DNA of 49,953 nucleotides from Cerioporus squamosus (lineage: Eukaryota > Basidiomycota > Agaricomycetes > Polyporales > Polyporaceae). The stretch is taken from contig JABYQS010000232.1 of the NCBI GenBank assembly GCA_022592435.1, positions 1-49,953 on the forward strand, written 5' to 3'. A model generated the notes under the pieces. It was given only the letters and a program-made list of their open reading frames with translations. It was not told where the DNA came from and did no database searches. Of this stretch, positions 45,214 to 49,953 are shown piece after piece (the stretch's first letter is position 1; the number at the start of each line of letters is the position of its first letter). Position numbers and translations under genes: made by a program.

Positions 45214-48100
45214 CCAGAAGACAGGAGATGACGAGGCCGCGCGTCGATGGATGGCCGAAATAGAGGACTTAGGACCTCAAGGCTGAATTGTGGGACGGAG
45301 GACCGGGTACACACACCGAGACCGTTCGGGAACCCTGTGGCGCCGGGATATTAACCTCCGCGGCGGGTGGACGTCGTCGATAGCGACCGACGCACATAGC
45401 CGTTTAACCGCCGAGTTGATATCCTGCATGGAAGTAGAATGAGTAATGGTATGAATCCCGAGAGGATGTACGGACGGGACACGCCCTCGCGCATTGCGGG
45501 CCTCTGTGTCGGACGCCAAGAACCAAGTGGAGTGGGCGCTCGAGGTTCAGCACTGAGCTGCCCTCGCTCCTGATTGGCCAGAATCTGGCAAGGCACAACA
45601 TGTGACTATCGCCGCTTAACTGAGCTCGCTCCTGATTGGCTGGCCGGAGCCGTCAGTCAACTTCCAATCATCAATTGAGAACAAGCCACTTGCCGGAGAT
45701 GGGTTAGTCTCGTCCGCCGAACCGTCTTTGTCCGGGAGGAGGAGGAGGAGGAGGAGGAGGAGGAGCTATGCAGCCCCTGCGAAGCAAGGCCGAGCGGCGA
45801 GGACTGCGGCGTAGAGGGGGCTATCGCTGCATCGCGCACACAGGAACTGTAGGGTGGAAACGCATCGAATATAATAGACGTCTACAATACGACAGCTTGA
45901 CATCTACACGCAGCATGAAGTTCGCGGGGGAGGGGGATGCAGGAGTGTTACATGTGATCTATGAAGGTTGTGAGGGGAGGCACGACGCGCTTGCCACGGT
46001 AGCGGGACATGTGGTAATCCAGCTCGATGATGAACCTGTGACGATACCGGTCAGAGGGGAGCAACGTCGAGACAATGACTTCCGAGACTCACTTGCCCAC
46101 AGCGAGCTTGGCGGCTGCCACGGCTGAACGCCCTCCCATGGCTTGTATGAGCACAGACTTGCCCGAGCGCACGACGAGGATCTCTCCTCGAACTCGAACG
46201 TGCGGGACGATCTTCAACAAGGCTTGGTTGGGTGGAGAGTGCGGTCGGGGCTGGAATGCAACAAGGAAGCGATACTCTTTGTGCTCGATGTCGAAGACGC
46301 GCACGGCACACTCATGAATGTGCGGTAGAGGTCCCATGATGTTCTCGAACACAGGGTAGCGTTTGGCGAGTGCGTTCTCGACGGGCGGGAAGATGGTCAC
46401 GACGTCGATCGGGAGGGCTTCCTGGGAGGCACTCGTGAAGTAGAGCCCTTGGAAGGAGTGGTTTCGGCCCTGTCACGTATGGTCAGTGAACGCCAGGCAA
46501 GCAACAAAGAACTATACTGACATCGCTCACCGGGCACGCGACACGAAGGGGCACGGCTGGTTGTGGGCAAGGCATGTCTCGTACGACAACGGCAGGGTAG
46601 CGCGGAAAGAGAGAGTGCGGGAGTGCGGGAGACAGAGGTAGAAACGAGATCGGGAGCGTAGCGAGACGTGCCACAGAGAGCTCTTTATCCTGCCTCTCGC
46701 GCACTCGCACGCGTTGAGTCTCTTTGAATATGGGCATCCGGACTACGGGGCCCAGTTTTCCCCGGGAAGCGGACGCCACAAAGCAGGGCGAAGTTCGTGG
46801 CGTTCCAACATGCCGTGTTTCTGACCGTCCGACCGAACAAACGGGATTGTCGCGAGCTGTGATATCGAGTGAGTTGTCAGTGACTCAGAGGGTGCGGGTG
46901 CAAGAGCCTGAGAACAAACCCACTTGGCGTCTCACTGTCCGCTTCCGGACGTGCACACGTGGAGCGTAGCCGCCCGGCTGTCCTTGCACTTGTCCAATGC
47001 CGCATTATCTTGCGTCTAGTCCGGCAAACGATTCCTTGCAGAAGTGCGCATCAGCCATTGTCTGCTTTGAGCTGTACTGATAAACGACGTTTGGCAGTGG
47101 TTGCCAGATATAGCACCTCGATCCGTAGCTCGGTTGAGCCAACCGGCCAACCAGTCGACTATGCACGCCAAGTGTTTTATATGCACTTCGAGGTTCGCCC
47201 AGGACCAGGTCAATGACCGGCCTGTGTCCCTGGTCAAGTGCGGTAAGTAGGCTGTGTCTAGTCTTGTACTTAGCCACCCACGCTGACAGACTCCCGCAGG
47301 ACACGTCATTTGTTTCGGATGCTTCAAGAATATCATCGCCACTTCGCAGGCATTCTGTCCCTTCCGATGTGACATGACAAACAGGTTGAAACTGGACGAC
47401 GGTATCATACTAGAACTGTCCATGAAGGATCGCGACTACGAACGAGACAAGCGGACGGCGCTCTCGAAGTACGTCACTCATACTGTCCTGGACCATTTGG
47501 CTCACCAGACGACTCCACAGAAGGAGAGTCGAGATCAGCCATGCCAGTGCGCATCTCCGCAAACGGCGCAACCAGGTCAGACGCGACATGGCGACGGTCA
47601 CTGCCCTCATCCGCAATCAAGACGAGACTATTGCTAACCGCATAAGGTACATCACGCGCGACGCCGTGAAGGCTGATAAGTTGCGCGAGCAGATAGCGGC
47701 CAAGCAGGCCAGATTGCGTGCAACGCGGGACTCGCATGGCGAACCGAGACCTCAGGTCGACCAGACTGATGATGCGGCAGGAGTAACGGTGAGGACTGTC
47801 TTTCATGTGGAGTTCGTCACTCATAGACATCCCAGGGCGGTCATTCTGGCGCATCTACCTCTCGAACTCTCCGCTCGTCCACCCGCATGGCAGCGGGACA
47901 ACGCGAGACATCCCAGGACATTCTCACCGAAGAATCCGCCTCTCCACCTCCGCGCGATGAAGACGACTCCGTTGTCTTCCATCCCGACGAAGATGCGGGT
48001 GCTTGGAACAGCCGACGAGCTGTCCTCTTCCCTCGTGACGGCCGTTCGAGCATCTTTGACGTCCCGCAGCCAGGCGTGGATAGCGAAGGATGGAGCTGCA
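45214..48100 (-). repeat. Right arm of the 2,887-bp inverted duplication
   Basis: Reverse complement of 29,097-31,983. The inner boundary falls in the shared gene end (CCAGAAGACAGGAG..) and the outer boundary just before the RING stop codon. Sequence beyond both boundaries is still related to the other side's flank, but diverged. Confidence 0.9.
45948..46575 (-). CDS. Small unknown protein, right copy
   Basis: This is the mirror copy of the gene at 30,622-31,249, with the same exons and, as far as I can read, an identical protein. The one difference I noticed in it is a synonymous Ser codon change (TCA against TCG). Confidence 0.55.
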
Positions 48101-48111
48101 GGATTATGTGA
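47161..48111 (+). CDS. RING-finger protein, right copy
   Basis: This is the mirror copy of the RING gene at 29,086-30,036. It starts at 47,161, with the RING cysteines and histidine in place (CFIC, KCGHVICFGC, CPFRC) across an intron at about 47,242-47,299. The coiled-coil-like helix and acidic tail follow. Two synonymous differences from the left copy were seen (His CAC/CAT and Arg CGT/CGC). The last residues (SCRIM) lie across the arm boundary and differ from the left copy. It is divergent from the small gene at 46,575. Confidence 0.65.
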
Positions 48112-48760
48112 AGTGTATGCACCACTCAGGATCCTCGTCCAGAAGATAGGCCGTGCCAACAGTACCTGGATTCCAGCCGTCTTGTACTTAAGTACTCTTG
48201 TTTGTTACTTCCAGTACCTGCAAGCCCGTCGTTTGTGTGCAGTCTTGTATTTGTTCACGCAATTAAAGCCCGCGCGCGGGCTGCAGCCGCACGTTGTTGT
48301 CGACGACCGACGTCCGACGCCCGGACGCCGACTGCCAGTTGAATATGAGGCTGACCATGACGTACGTCCATGAGGCACGAGCGCCAACGCCAGCGGCAAC
48401 TCAGGAGAAGCCCGACACAGAAGACATGGACGTACTGAACCGGTCCCTGCTCAGGCTGCTCCCTCCTCGGCTGACGTCGCTGCCGCTGTCAAAGCAACTA
48501 TCCATCCTTCAACTTCTCCTAGTTGCAGTTGCAGTACTCTCCGCCGATACCTGAATATCACAACAGCGAAGAATTCGTACAGCACCGTCAAACAGCTTGG
48601 GTTAGTGACCCGACATCCTCTCACCCGAATCGGCGAGATCAATGGTTCACAGAAGATGCGTTCGACTGAGCGAGTGCATGGCATGGCAACCAGTGAGTGT
48701 CTCAGATTCGTTTCCGTCGACAACCACTACTCTAATCCGCGAGATCTCCATACTATATGC
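48112..48760. other. Region between two tail-to-tail RING genes
   Basis: Short open frames occur on both strands (for example 48,294-48,554), but none is convincing. The region presumably holds the 3' ends of both RING transcripts. Confidence 0.3.
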
Positions 48761-49325
48761 GATCAGCTCTGCTCCTCAACCGCAACTTCCCGCTGTCTAA
48801 GACGCTCCAACCTGTCTTCATACAGGCTGCACAGCGACTGCACCGACGCCAACTGGCGATCCAACCTTCCGATGTGGATCTGGTTATAGATGTGCAGATC
48901 GCGCAGTGCCTCGAGGTCTTCTTCGCCGACTCCAGCTTGAGAGTCCTGATGCAGTGCGGCCACTCCATCCGCTGTAGAGCTGAGAAGCCCGTGAGTCATG
49001 ACTTCCCTTCCTCCAGATTTGAAGACTCACCTTGTCACGTACGCCATCAAGAGATTGTCGTCTTCATCCTCATCGTAGGTCAAGAATATTTTCTTGAATT
49101 TGTTTCCCTCCCGGAGAGGAGCACGACAGACATGACAAGTGCCCCGGCTCGCATTGCCTGTCGCGCCACGCAGTCGCAGTGAAAGACGTGTCCTGTGAAC
49201 TGTGAGTACACTTCTTCGTTCAGCCACTCGTGGAACCCACCGCATGTCGTTGCTACAGTTTCCGTCTCGATAGTCTCTCCTTCCAGGAGGAACGGCGACT
49301 TGCATATGACACAGTAATGGTGCAT
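48761..49325 (-). pseudogene. Second RING-finger/coiled-coil gene, frameshifted
   Basis: The start at 49,325 gives MHHYCVICKSPFLLEG. An intron ending TTCACAG joins VATTC to GHVFHCDCVARQAM. The third zinc pair (GTCHVCRAPLREGNK) lies in a different frame directly after a GGGG run near 49,150, so one base appears to be missing. Downstream the frame is open (TYDEDEDDNLLMAYV). An intron at about 48,980-49,033 then leads to a coiled coil (RLDRQLASVQSLCSL). It is related in layout to the RING genes in the repeat arms. It may be a pseudogene or a sequencing error in the G run. Confidence 0.5.
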
Positions 49326-49671
49326 CTGAGGCGTTGGACGGCGATGTTGTGAGTTGCGAACTTCGTAGCGGCTGGGTTATGAAGGCGCAAGGTGCGACCA
49401 AGCTCTTACACTTGCACGCATAACAGCCTTGCGTTAACGATCCTCTTTCTAGCTTTTGTTTCTGAACTCGAGTTGGTTTCCTTTGTGTTGCGGTTGTCCA
49501 GCATCCCGAGCAGCCCAAATGGCTCATTGACTGCTGAGAGTGAGTCTTTCTTTGATTGACGACGACAATGGCCATGTCATCCCTTACGCTCAAAATGCAT
49601 CGGTCCGATGTATCGCTGCCATACCATCCATTAAGACGACTCCGTTTCCTTCGCCGCCCTCCTAACCTAAG

Positions 49672-49953
49672 ATGTCTTCTACGTCCTCTAGCCCTCCGCC
49701 TCACCCCCTTCACCGAAGGCATTCGCGGCTCTTCTCCTCCTACGAGAAGAAGTCATGTGGCGCAGTTCGTCCTAGACAGCATTTGCAGTCGTGAGTTACC
49801 TCTAGCCACTGCGTGCGTGGCTATGAGGTATGCTAACGGGAACGCAGCGAACTAGGTGGTGCCGTAATGGTCAGCGAGCTCTGTGGAACGCAGCGTTTCT
49901 CAGGGACGTGGAAGTGCAGAACGGGACTATCGATCTGCTGCGTTGGCACAGCT
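49672..49953 (+). CDS. Start of an unknown gene, cut by the window end
   Basis: An ATG at 49,672 gives MSSTSSSPPPHPLHRR and runs to a GTGAGT donor near 49,790; a GCAG acceptor lies near 49,847. The second exon runs off the window. No family is recognised, and the reading frame after the join is uncertain. Confidence 0.3.

Noticed and set aside
29092..48106. GATTA at both outer edges of the inverted duplication as a target-site duplication
   Set aside because: The flanks are homologous beyond the edges in a way that fits diverged gene ends (SCIII and SCRIM), so the short match does not need a transposition event.

Overview
The window looks like a repeat-rich chromosomal region of an agaricomycete (mushroom-forming basidiomycete). 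The evidence is the gene families: a CxC2-type KDZ transposase, a FunK1 'fungal-type protein kinase', a KDM3-like JmjC protein, the N-terminal part of a Plavaka/CACTA transposase, short RING proteins and a WD40 protein with a C-terminal membrane segment. Genes are split by many introns of about 50 nt with GT..AG ends. No bacterial features are present. All gene models were spliced by eye, so exon edges are provisional.

Region 1 (about 52-13,492) is an apparently complete KDZ DNA transposon of about 13.4 kb. It has roughly 70-bp terminal inverted repeats (64-134 and 13,423-13,492). Inside them lie two arrays of near-perfect palindromic units (816-1,683 and 11,605-12,761) in opposite orientation. 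Three genes lie between the arrays: a minus-strand gene with a Lys/Ala/Pro-rich linker-histone-like tail, a plus-strand gene with an RNase H1 N-terminal (viroplasmin-like) domain, and an intact ten-exon transposase with its D, D and E residues. The left flank (1-51) is identical to a segment found twice more in the window. The right flank is the broken 3' part of an unrelated gene.

Region 2 (about 14.4-27.3 kb) holds a run of plus-strand, intron-rich genes, mostly of unknown function: a possible PH/EVH1-like protein, a long helical protein, two Ser/Pro-rich proteins and a WD40 protein. Two of them contain recent-looking tandem exon-intron duplications. A truncated Plavaka-type transposase follows on the minus strand (27.5-28.8 kb).

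Region 3 (29,097-48,100) is framed by an almost perfect 2,887-bp inverted duplication. Each arm carries a RING-finger gene and a small gene of unknown function, transcribed divergently. The three differences I found between the arms are all synonymous in these genes. The 13.2 kb between the arms hold an acidic-tailed gene, a FunK1 kinase gene, a small unknown gene, an acidic gene with an in-frame stop, a decayed copy of part of the acidic-tailed gene, a 260-bp tandem repeat and a JmjC gene. The window ends with a second, frameshifted RING/coiled-coil gene and the start of a plus-strand gene.

The most unusual signal is the KDZ element's palindromic subterminal array. The units share motifs with the terminal repeats, and their 11-bp centres occur in both orientations.
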